From: Oscillospiraceae bacterium
GTDB taxonomy: Bacteria; Bacillota; Clostridia; Oscillospirales; CAG-272
Direction of reading: 5' to 3'
Length of the DNA: 32,349 nucleotides
Assembly (NCBI GenBank): GCA_015063765.1
Contig: SVTN01000005.1
Location: 1 to 32,349 of the forward strand
Shown one piece after another: positions 8,754 to 16,856 of the stretch (position 1 is the stretch's first letter; the number at the start of each line of letters is the position of its first letter). The notes under the pieces were generated by a model. The model ran no database searches, was not told where the DNA came from, and saw only the letters and a list, made by a program, of their open reading frames with translations. A program made the position numbers and the translations under genes.

Positions 8754-11682
8754 ATGACTTGATCCTTCCCGAGGGAGAGAAGGCGTAGGAAAGTGAAAAG
8801 ATCCCGAAGGGGGAGCGAAATCCGCTGCATTCGAGCAGATATTGCTTAAAGCACCAACCCCGCTCCTTTTCCCGCAAGGGAACGGTGGCAAAATCGTCGG
8901 TGTGAAAGTCGAAGGCGGAAAAATCCGTGTCGCCTGCATCGGCTGTCGTAGAGGAGATCTCCTCCAAAGGACGAAAGGGGTGTCGGTCGGTGCGCACAAA
9001 GACGGAAACGCGGCTTCCTTCGGGAGATTTTAGCTTTAAAGCCGCGGTGTGCGGAACGGTATCCTTGGCGAGGTGCGGCAGATCACCGTCGTCCATCGCA
9101 AGGGCACAAAAAGCGGAGAAGGCATGCCCTGCGAAGGAGTAATAATAGCGGTGAATGCGGTGGCGCTCGTTGCGCTCGCCGAGTGGCTCAGCCAAAACAG
9201 CCCGCCCGCCGTCGATATAAATGCTTCCTTCCCCTGCCTCAACGAAGGACGTTCCCTCCTTGCGATATACCGTTGCCGTTTGGACCATGTCCTCGCTAAG
9301 GAGCTTGTAAATATCGGCGTTTAAGGGAAGATATTTCCCAACACCCGCTGAAATGTAAAGCTCGCTTTGCACGGGGCGGTAAAGCAGCATGCCGCGCTTG
9401 TCGGTGTTAAAGCAGCCGAGCGCGCCGTCGGGCGTCCCGAAATAGAGGGCTTCGTCGGTGGCACACAGACGGCTCGCAGGGGAAAAGAGTCCTCCCGTGC
9501 GCTCGCCGTCCGTGTCTACGGGAAAGCGCCCCTTGTCGCTCTTTTCGTAATAGATCTTGATGCCGTCCTTTAAGGTCGCCGAGTAGATGTCACCTGTAGC
9601 GATCTCCCCGACATTCGGGTGAACGGACAAAGAAAGCGCGCTTGCGCTTTCCGGCAAGAAGGAGGTGTAGCGGTACACGGGACGGTCGCCCGCATAAGAG
9701 CCGATGCCCGTCAGATAATACCATTCATATTCACGGCTTCCGCCCGTGTACGAGGTGCGGCGTCTTGCGTCGGCAAGATAAACCTTTCCTTCGCAGAGCA
9801 GGTAAAGAAGTCCCTCGAAGACTGCCATTTGTGCGTCGGCTGTGTGTTCTCTTAACAGTCTTTGGTTGATGGCGGTCGACCTTGGCGAGAGCACGCGTTC
9901 GCTGTCGTTTTCACAGCGTGCGAGGGCAAAGAGCCCTTCCTTGCCGAGAAAGAGGGCTTCGTCGCTATAGCGCACGGTGCTTCCTGCAAGGCCTGTTCCC
10001 GGGGTGCTTGCAACGACGGGGTAGATGCGAGGGACAAGATCGTTTTCCGTGTCGGCAGGTTGGTGAAGGAAGATCTCTCCCTCACCGCCTGCGTCTGCCT
10101 TCAATACCGCGAGCAATCCTCCCGTGACGGCAAAGCCGCGATTTGGGACAGCGCCCGTGCCGTCGTTAAAATAGTTGAGGCATCCGATGTAAAAGGGGTT
10201 GTTGATGCCTGTATCGTCCAAGGCGGAATAGAACACGGTGTTGGGAAAACGGGGGTTCCCTGTGAAGAAAACTCTGCCGTCGTATTTGACAACGGCGGTG
10301 CATCCGCAGAGGGCGTGACGCCCTTCCTCACTAAAGGGTGCTGTGCCGACGGGTAAGGAAAAGTGCATGGGGGAAGCTGTCGCTTTGACGGTAAGCATCT
10401 TCCCGACGAGTGCCGCCGTGTTCGTCGTTGAGATCTCAAGGTGGGTGATCAAGCCCTCGTTTTCTAGCGTTCTGTAGTGTGCAAAGGCATCTCCGATCGG
10501 GGTGAAATTGATCTCAAGCGGCGTGTCCCCAAGCAATACCTCTTGGATCGCAGTACACGGCTCAAGAAGCGGATAGCGGTAAAGACCGGCAGTGCTTTCA
10601 AAGGGAGCGTCGCTTTCATAGCTGACGGTAACGCTCATCTCTCGCAGGGTATTCTCTCCGTCCATGGTGATGGCGGCGTAGTCTGACGCTGTTCCTCTGT
10701 AGCGTACCTCCTTCAAGGAAAGGCAGTAGCCAAAGGCATCACGGTAGATGCGGTTCAGCGACGAGCCAAGCGAGATCCCCTCCAAGGAAAAGCATCCGTA
10801 AAAGGCTTCAATACCGATCGTTTGGATCGTGTTTGGGAGATTGACTGTCATAAGGGCGGAATCTCCGAGAAAGGCATAACTGCCGATGAAGGTGATGGTG
10901 GGCGGAAGGGTGATCGCACAAAGCCCCGTCATGTTTTCAAAGCCGTGCGCCGATACCACCGTTACGGTGTAGCTTTCGCCACTAATGGTTGCCGTTTGAG
11001 GAACCTCGATTCGTCCTGCACCGCGGTATTTTTCCGAAATGCGCACCGAGCAGGTCTTTGCGGCTTCGCTTATAACCGAAAAGAGAAGCCCCTCTTCTCC
11101 CACGATCTCCTCATACGGTCCGTCGGCAGAGAAGACAAGACGCACCTCGTCCGTGAGCAGATTTCGTTGCTCCAGCCGCTCACCGTTGTGGTAGGTGACG
11201 GGCACGTAGGGGAGTGTAGGATCGTCCGTGAGGGTTCGTATGCCGCCGTCTGCTCCGACGATGAGGTATTCGCCCCCGATAAGCAGGCATAGCTGTTCAC
11301 CGTAGGAAAAGGCACAGCCGGGCACGTCCGCTACGGTGACGGAGAGCGGAGCGAGTGCGGCGAGCGTCGCTTCAAAGTTACGAAGCCGCTCGGGAAAGCG
11401 ATACAGCTGATCCTTCGCGTGAACGACAAGATAATCCTCTCCCGCGACACGGTGGCGAAAAATGGCATGAATGGGAGCGCCGAAGCGCGCAAAGGTGCGA
11501 TAGCCCGGAAAGGTTTCGGTTGCTACGCCGTCAAGCGTCATGGGATCGCACCACATGTTTTCAAGCAGGGTAAAGTGGGAGCGCGAGACCTCCGAGGGGT
11601 CGGAGGAAAAATCGACCCCCCTGAGGGATTTGAAGTGTCGGCGGTATGTCGCTCCCTTCGCCGAAAGACCTTGCATGCTCAT
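8752..11682 (-). CDS. Large nozzle/tail-hub-like structural protein (beta-propeller type, T7 gp12-like by architecture) with embedded BspA-like LRR block
   Basis: ATG 11682 overlaps the upstream stop (track start 11694 also possible). N-terminus FKSLRGVDFSSDPSEVSRSHFTLLENMWCDPMTLDGVATETFPGYRTF resembles podoviral nozzle N-termini; LRR_5-like repeats in the N-terminal third. Confidence 0.55.
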   Translation of the reverse strand: MSMQGLSAKGATYRRHFKSLRGVDFSSDPSEVSRSHFTLLENMWCDPMTLDGVATETFPGYRTFARFGAPIHAIFRHRVAGEDYLVVHAKDQLYRFPERLRNFEATLAALAPLSVTVADVPGCAFSYGEQLCLLIGGEYLIVGADGGIRTLTDDPTLPYVPVTYHNGERLEQRNLLTDEVRLVFSADGPYEEIVGEEGLLFSVISEAAKTCSVRISEKYRGAGRIEVPQTATISGESYTVTVVSAHGFENMTGLCAITLPPTITFIGSYAFLGDSALMTVNLPNTIQTIGIEAFYGCFSLEGISLGSSLNRIYRDAFGYCLSLKEVRYRGTASDYAAITMDGENTLREMSVTVSYESDAPFESTAGLYRYPLLEPCTAIQEVLLGDTPLEINFTPIGDAFAHYRTLENEGLITHLEISTTNTAALVGKMLTVKATASPMHFSLPVGTAPFSEEGRHALCGCTAVVKYDGRVFFTGNPRFPNTVFYSALDDTGINNPFYIGCLNYFNDGTGAVPNRGFAVTGGLLAVLKADAGGEGEIFLHQPADTENDLVPRIYPVVASTPGTGLAGSTVRYSDEALFLGKEGLFALARCENDSERVLSPRSTAINQRLLREHTADAQMAVFEGLLYLLCEGKVYLADARRRTSYTGGSREYEWYYLTGIGSYAGDRPVYRYTSFLPESASALSLSVHPNVGEIATGDIYSATLKDGIKIYYEKSDKGRFPVDTDGERTGGLFSPASRLCATDEALYFGTPDGALGCFNTDKRGMLLYRPVQSELYISAGVGKYLPLNADIYKLLSEDMVQTATVYRKEGTSFVEAGEGSIYIDGGRAVLAEPLGERNERHRIHRYYYSFAGHAFSAFCALAMDDGDLPHLAKDTVPHTAALKLKSPEGSRVSVFVRTDRHPFRPLEEISSTTADAGDTDFSAFDFHTDDFATVPLREKERGWCFKQYLLECSGFRSPFGIFSLSYAFSPSGRIKS
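10615..11082 (-). other. BspA-type (LRR_5-like) leucine-rich repeat block inside the nozzle-like protein
   Basis: Repeats ...AHGFENMTGLCAITLPPTITFIGSYAFLGDSALMTVNLPNTIQTIGIEAFYGCFSLEGISLGSSLNRIYRDAFGYCLSLKEVRYRG. Confidence 0.8.
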
Positions 11683-12248
11683 CCCTTGTCCCATCCGTTT
11701 CGAAAGGAAAGTGCCGCGCCGCCGTGGCGGTTGAGGGTGGAAGCAAGCTCCTCTGCCTCGGTGCGATACAGAGCGAGGTAGTGGGTGGCAAGCTCTCCGC
11801 GGTCGTCAAGCCACAGGTAAGAAGCACACAGCGGAGGAAGCAGGCTTTCCGCATACGGGGGAAGATCCACCGTTTCGTCCGGAGTGTCGGGCGTGATTTC
11901 ACGGGGACGGTGGATGTACCTGACGGTAAAGCTGCCCGCGAGCCCCCGTGCTAAGAAAACACAGCCCCCCTCAATACGGAAATCCCGTCCCTCGATCAAG
12001 GGTGCACCGTCACGGAACACGGGCTCACGCGGAAATCCCGCAAAGTCCTCGGTCAAGGCGGCAATGTCAAAGTGTGCGGTTTTGCTTCCGTCCACGTCGG
12101 GAAGCGCGTAATGGGCGATGACGGGAAATCGTCTTGCGATGCGGGCAAGCGATAGGTTTGCCGCACGGTAAAAATATGGCTCGTTTTCCTCAAGTGTTCT
12201 GGCAAAGCCCATTTGTGCCACGGTGATGTAAAGATCTTTTCCTGTCAT
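11679..12248 (-). CDS. Putative head-tail adaptor/connector protein
   Basis: 189 aa between capsid and nozzle-like genes; the size and position fit a podoviral adaptor. Confidence 0.5.
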   Translation of the reverse strand: MTGKDLYITVAQMGFARTLEENEPYFYRAANLSLARIARRFPVIAHYALPDVDGSKTAHFDIAALTEDFAGFPREPVFRDGAPLIEGRDFRIEGGCVFLARGLAGSFTVRYIHRPREITPDTPDETVDLPPYAESLLPPLCASYLWLDDRGELATHYLALYRTEAEELASTLNRHGGAALSFRNGWDKG

Positions 12249-12263
12249 AGCGTAAACCGTCCT

Positions 12264-13325
12264 TTACATTTTGGTGGCGTTTTCTACAGCACTCTCGGAG
12301 TCGACGGCAAGCAGGATGTGCTTGTAGCTACCGAAGCCCACACCGAAGCGGCATCTGCCGTTCCAAATATAGTTACCGGTATGGTTGTCCACCCAGTTGG
12401 AAACGGTCAGGGGCACGCGGTTGAAAAACATATTGCCCGAGAGGTTCTTGTTTGCCTCGCTCGACATGACGAGCAGGCGGTCGTCCTCGGTCTGCCAGTT
12501 GGGCATGACAACGATGTTCCAGTTGCCGTACTGCAGATTGATGTCGTTGTAGCCGTTGCCGAGTGCGCCCTCCGAGCCGCAGACCTTCTTCGCGATGGCT
12601 TCAGCCATGGGACGGTTGCCGGGCAGGATGATGGTGTCGGCGGTGTAGCCGAGAATGTCACCGTTTTCGTCCTTCATGTTGCGGATCTTGGCAGCCAGCT
12701 CACCGAGTGCTTCCTCAAAAACAGCGGCGGAAGCCACGCGGGCGTCGCCCGTGCCACTCTTGAAGATATCGCCGAAGAAGTAGTTGCTCTGCGTGCCGTT
12801 CGTTCTCTTGCCGCCGTACAGGTGGTTGGACGCGAACAGGGGAAGACCGTCGGGTGCGGTCAGATCCAGCTTTGCCTTTGCAAAGACGCCCTCGCTTTGG
12901 GTGCCGTTTGCGAGCGCGTACTCGCAGATCTTGTGCATGGTCTTGTAGTAGGCACGGGTGAAGTTTTCGGCGCGGCGGCGCGCATCTGCGGCAACACCGT
13001 AGTTTGCGTCCTCCATCATCTGCGCGGTGATGGTAAACTCCTTCATGAACTGGATGTGCTCGATAAACTTGCGGTAGGTTTCCTCGATAGAGTCGTTTTC
13101 CGCGCCTGCGCCCTCCTCTGCGGCAGAGAAGACGCCAAACTCGTTCTGACCTACGATGGTTTCCCCGAAGCGGGTAGAGCGCTCGACGTTAAAGAGCCAG
13201 TCGCAGATGCCGCCTCTTTTGGTCTGCAGGTCGCTTTCATGCTCGATAACCATCTTGATGGGGGTCTCAAGCTTACCGATGGCGGCGTTCGAAAAGCCGC
13301 TGTTTTCAGAATAGATAATAGACAT
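12264..13325 (-). CDS. Major capsid protein (HK97-fold type likely)
   Basis: 353 aa; FKEFTITAQMMEDANYG, NFTRAYYKTMHKICEYALANGT, GLPLFASNHLYGGKRTNGTQSNYFF, ILPGNRPMAEAI, WNIVVMPNWQTEDDRLLVMSSEAN. The order and motifs are typical of phage coat proteins; good SD (aagaaaggaag). Confidence 0.8.
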   Translation of the reverse strand: MSIIYSENSGFSNAAIGKLETPIKMVIEHESDLQTKRGGICDWLFNVERSTRFGETIVGQNEFGVFSAAEEGAGAENDSIEETYRKFIEHIQFMKEFTITAQMMEDANYGVAADARRRAENFTRAYYKTMHKICEYALANGTQSEGVFAKAKLDLTAPDGLPLFASNHLYGGKRTNGTQSNYFFGDIFKSGTGDARVASAAVFEEALGELAAKIRNMKDENGDILGYTADTIILPGNRPMAEAIAKKVCGSEGALGNGYNDINLQYGNWNIVVMPNWQTEDDRLLVMSSEANKNLSGNMFFNRVPLTVSNWVDNHTGNYIWNGRCRFGVGFGSYKHILLAVDSESAVENATKM

Positions 13326-13354
13326 ATTTTTCTTCCTTTCTTATGTTACGAGAA

Positions 13355-13759
13355 TTAGCGGAATGCAACGCAAACGGTATCGCCTGCGGCGCGGGCGCCC
13401 GTCTTGTCGACGAGGATGGCGCCTCTTTTGCCGCCCGATGCGGCGGTTGCCGAAAGGGTGTCGCCGTCGGCGGACAAAAGATACTCGGTGCCCACCGTCA
13501 TGGAGGCGGGGTCGGCGGAAAGCTTGATCTCAAAGAGCATTTCGGGAGAAAGGCGTGCGGCAAGCACCTCCTTTTCGGTGCTGTCCTTCAAAACGAGGTG
13601 GGTGGGAAGGGCGGTCGACGTGGAGGTAACGGGGGTAAGCACACCGCCGACAATAGAAACGGGCATACCGTACTTGACGGTGACGTTGGATGCGAGCGTG
13701 ATGCGCTCGGGCTCGGGGACGCCGATGCGTCCGTTTAAGATCTTGATTAAGTGAAGCAT
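13355..13759 (-). CDS. Putative capsid decoration/stabilising protein
   Basis: 134 aa, beta-rich, immediately upstream of major capsid gene; SD gaaaggaaa. Confidence 0.5.
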   Translation of the reverse strand: MLHLIKILNGRIGVPEPERITLASNVTVKYGMPVSIVGGVLTPVTSTSTALPTHLVLKDSTEKEVLAARLSPEMLFEIKLSADPASMTVGTEYLLSADGDTLSATAASGGKRGAILVDKTGARAAGDTVCVAFR

Positions 13760-13778
13760 GATGATTTCCTTTCTTTTT

Positions 13779-14237
13779 TTAATCGTTGTGCGCGTGGGTG
13801 ACGCGTCTGTAGAGCGCGTTGATCTCTTGCTCCGAGAGGCCTGCGAAGAGCTGCTTGGCTTCCTTCATGCGGTCACGGTCGAGAGTGCCCTCGGGAATTC
13901 TTGCGCCGCGCGGCGCAACGGCACGCAGGTGGGTCTTTCCATCCTGCCGCTCAAAGCGCGGTGCGGCGGCGGCAAGTGCTTCCTTTACCGAAAGCCCAAG
14001 GTCGCGCAGCTCTGCAAAGCGGCGCGCAAAGGGAAGCTCGCCAAGATGGGAAGCAGGGGCGTAGGAGGGGTCAAGACGCTTGATCTCGGCAAGATCCTCC
14101 GCGGCAAGCTGCTCGTAATCGACGGGTTCTTCCTCGACGGGGGGTTCCGTCAACACATCTTGTTCGGGAATGGGCTCCTGCGCCTCGGCTTCGGCGGCAG
14201 TGTCGGGAAGCAGCTCGTCTAGCTTTTCTTCTTCCAT
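13779..14237 (-). CDS. Putative scaffolding protein
   Basis: About 152 aa, highly acidic N-terminus (EEEKLDELLPDTAAEAEAQEPIPEQD...) and helical C-terminus (RDRMKEAKQLFAGLSEQEINALYRRV), located between portal and capsid genes. GTG 14243 is an alternative start. Confidence 0.6.
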   Translation of the reverse strand: MEEEKLDELLPDTAAEAEAQEPIPEQDVLTEPPVEEEPVDYEQLAAEDLAEIKRLDPSYAPASHLGELPFARRFAELRDLGLSVKEALAAAAPRFERQDGKTHLRAVAPRGARIPEGTLDRDRMKEAKQLFAGLSEQEINALYRRVTHAHND

Positions 14238-14246
14238 AAGCACCTC

Positions 14247-14375
14247 TTACTTTCTGCGCAGGTCGTCGCCCTTGGTTACGGTCGCACGGGGGTCACCCGA
14301 CGCAGGGCTCTTAGGCGACTCGATCTTGCCGCCGTGATTGGTGGCGTAGGGGTTTTGCTTGAGGGTGTGTTTCAT
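14247..14375 (-). CDS. Small 42-aa ORF (below the ORF track cutoff)
   Basis: Translated by eye: MKHTLKQNPYATNHGGKIESPKSPASGDPRATVTKGDDLRRK*, preceded by gaaaggaaaccgttATG, the same SD style as the neighbouring phage-like genes; fills the only large gap in the operon. Confidence 0.5.
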   Translation of the reverse strand: MKHTLKQNPYATNHGGKIESPKSPASGDPRATVTKGDDLRRK

Positions 14376-14398
14376 AACGGTTTCCTTTCTTTTCGGAG

Positions 14399-15097
14399 TT
14401 AATAGTAGTTGTAGCTGTTCGGATAGTGGTTTTTCCGCTTGGCTGAGCGGAAGGCGGCGATGGTTGCCGCTTCCTCGGCATCCTGCTCATTCAGTCCCTT
14501 TTTGAGCGCGTAGGCATAGGCGGTATAATAGGTCATACCTGCCGCGGATGCCTCGTTGATCAGCTGGGTGATATAGCTTCTGCTGCCCTTGTGGATCTTG
14601 ATGCTCTCGGTTGCGAGCTCCCTTGCCTTTTTCTCGTCTACGCCGCGCATGGTAAGGTAGGTGACGGCGGCATCCTCGTCAATGAGGTTCTTTGAGAGCA
14701 GACTGTTGAAAAGATCCTGCTCCTCCTTCTTTTTCGCCGTTTCCGCCTCCTCTTCCTCCTTTGCGACGCCCTCCAAATAAGCAAGATAGCCGCGCTCGTT
14801 TTCCGCATCCGTTTCTTGCTTTTTACGGCGCGCATTTGTCAGGGTGCTTTGCCTCGTCGCGTAGGCGGCATGATTTAAATAGTCGCTGTAGCCGCTGCCC
14901 GAAAGCCCTCTTGCGTGAAGGCCGGACGCGCGGCTGCCATGCTCTGCACGGGCGGTGGCGTAGGCGGTATCCGCCTCTGCCTTTTCGGCACGGAAGGCAG
15001 CATCCGCATCCTTGCCATAGAGGGCAAGCCAGCCCTCATAATCAGAGATCTTTTTGTTTTTGAGATAATTCTCGATAAAATTCGTGAGCTTCGCCAT
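14399..15097 (-). CDS. Putative internal virion/ejection-type or accessory structural protein
   Basis: 232 aa from ATG 15097 (SD aaggagaagcct); Ala/Glu/Lys-rich helical protein with GLHARGLSGSGYSDYLNHAAYATRQS; overlaps the 3' end of the portal gene by about 56 nt. Confidence 0.45.
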   Translation of the reverse strand: MAKLTNFIENYLKNKKISDYEGWLALYGKDADAAFRAEKAEADTAYATARAEHGSRASGLHARGLSGSGYSDYLNHAAYATRQSTLTNARRKKQETDAENERGYLAYLEGVAKEEEEAETAKKKEEQDLFNSLLSKNLIDEDAAVTYLTMRGVDEKKARELATESIKIHKGSRSYITQLINEASAAGMTYYTAYAYALKKGLNEQDAEEAATIAAFRSAKRKNHYPNSYNYY

Positions 15098-16856
15098 AGG
15101 CTTCTCCTTTCTCCTTGGTTTCCTTGATGCGCGCACGGAAGTATTCTACGTTTTCCTTGGCGTAGGGGTAACGGGCGCGCTCCTGTGAGAGCCAATAGTG
15201 CAAGAGCGTTGCAGGGTCGCTTGGATCACCGAGCGTGCCTGCCTGCAGGTTTTCAAGATTTCTTTTCCAAAGCTCCTCTCTTTGCTGCTCCACGCCGCCG
15301 CCAAGGTCCACCGAAAACAGAAAATCGTCGTTGTATTCGTATTTCCCCGTCTCGGGACGGTACACGATAAAGTCGTAGCGGTTGAATATCGCGTTTTTCT
15401 GCTTTCCGAAGGCATCCTTATAGGAAACGGCGCGGCTCTCGTCCGCAAAGGCAAGGTGGTATTCAAAGAGAATGCGGTCAAGCTCGGCGTAGGCGGTCTG
15501 CTTCATCTTACGCTTGCTTTCCAGCCTTCCTGCCGATTGCTCGATCTGCACCTGCTTGGCATAGCCCGAGGTGGCTGTGCGATCCGAAACGCCGACGAAG
15601 GTATCGGTGATGCCGAGAATACGCTTGGCGTGCTCGTACAGGCGGTCGGATTGGGTGATGTCCTGTGCAATAGAGGGTGTGGTGTCGAGAATACCGTAGC
15701 GCTCCTTCTCGTCACCCGTCCGTAGCTTGATGATCTGCCCGAAGATGGAGTTGTCGAGCGTCATCTCGGCGTCGTCGGGCAGGATGGGGGTGACCCCCGA
15801 GCGCATCAGCTTTTCAAGGATACGGCTCTCGATCTTGTTGATCTGCTGCTGTTGGGGGCGGATGAATTCACAGTCCGACTGCCCGAAAAGAGATTTTTCC
15901 TCCGAGGTGTTCTTGCGGATGACGATGGGAAAGCGTCGGGGTCTGTAATAGGGAAGTGCCGTGGGGGCAAGCCCCTCACCCATCAGCTCCCCTCTCTCGT
16001 CAAGCCTTGGAGAAAGGGCAGGCAAAACGCGTCCGTCGGTGAGCGACACGTCCTGTGTCAAAAATTCCTCTTCCTCCGACATGGATGCGAAGTGCGGCTT
16101 TTCACAGGCGCAAAGGGAACGGCGCTTTTTGCACCGCTTGCAATATTCTCCCTTGCGTGCATAATAATCCTCTACGTCGAAAAGAACGGCGTCGCCCGAA
16201 AAGGCGAAGGCACAAACGTATCCCTCATCGTTGCGCCAAAAGGCAAGCACCAGCTCCACCGTGTCGGGCTCATCGCCTGCTTCGCCAAGGGAAACGATCC
16301 TTTCAAGCGGCACGCCGTAGCGACGGGCAACATCGGCAGGGGAGGTATCAAAGCGCAAAAAGCAATACTCCATGTCCTCCACCTCGTACACGCCCGGCTC
16401 GGGGACGAAATCGAGAGGGGAAAGGCAGGAAAGCCTGATCCCACCCACAGCACCGTCCTTTTTTAAGGACGCGTCCCATTCCACAAACCACACGCTTCCG
16501 CCGTAAATATAGGTGTATCGCTCGTCCATGTCGTTGAGCTTTTCAAAGGGAAGCTCCCGCCTTAAGGACGCGCAGAGATATTCGATCGCCTTGGCACAGC
16601 GGTCGCTTGCCTCGGTGTAGTGCTTGGCTTCGGCGGCAGGGGTGGGAATGAGGGTGGATACCTGCGATTCGATCAGCTCGTAGGTGATGTTACGGACGAC
16701 CGATGCGGGCGTAGAGGAGCCGTCGATCGTGCGCGAGCCCTTGTATTGGGAACGGTGTCTTTCGAGCTTTTCGTAAAGCGCGGACTGTCGGTCACGGCTT
16801 TTTCGGTAAAGCTCCTTAAAATAACCTAAACGGTCTTTGATTTGTGATAGATTCAT
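15042..16856 (-). CDS. Portal protein (podovirus-type)
   Basis: 604 aa from ATG 16856 overlapping the terminase stop (ATGA); sits next to TerL; QQQQINKIESRILEKLMRSG, TSGYAKQVQIEQSAGRLESKRKMKQTAYAELDRILFEY typical of portal-like proteins. Confidence 0.75.
   Translation of the reverse strand: MNLSQIKDRLGYFKELYRKSRDRQSALYEKLERHRSQYKGSRTIDGSSTPASVVRNITYELIESQVSTLIPTPAAEAKHYTEASDRCAKAIEYLCASLRRELPFEKLNDMDERYTYIYGGSVWFVEWDASLKKDGAVGGIRLSCLSPLDFVPEPGVYEVEDMEYCFLRFDTSPADVARRYGVPLERIVSLGEAGDEPDTVELVLAFWRNDEGYVCAFAFSGDAVLFDVEDYYARKGEYCKRCKKRRSLCACEKPHFASMSEEEEFLTQDVSLTDGRVLPALSPRLDERGELMGEGLAPTALPYYRPRRFPIVIRKNTSEEKSLFGQSDCEFIRPQQQQINKIESRILEKLMRSGVTPILPDDAEMTLDNSIFGQIIKLRTGDEKERYGILDTTPSIAQDITQSDRLYEHAKRILGITDTFVGVSDRTATSGYAKQVQIEQSAGRLESKRKMKQTAYAELDRILFEYHLAFADESRAVSYKDAFGKQKNAIFNRYDFIVYRPETGKYEYNDDFLFSVDLGGGVEQQREELWKRNLENLQAGTLGDPSDPATLLHYWLSQERARYPYAKENVEYFRARIKETKEKGEAYGEAHEFYRELSQKQKDL

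Noticed and set aside
12213-13358. 381-aa plus-strand ORF opposite the major capsid gene
   Set aside because: Antisense shadow of the capsid gene; no start context or family, whereas the capsid frame has SD and phage motifs.
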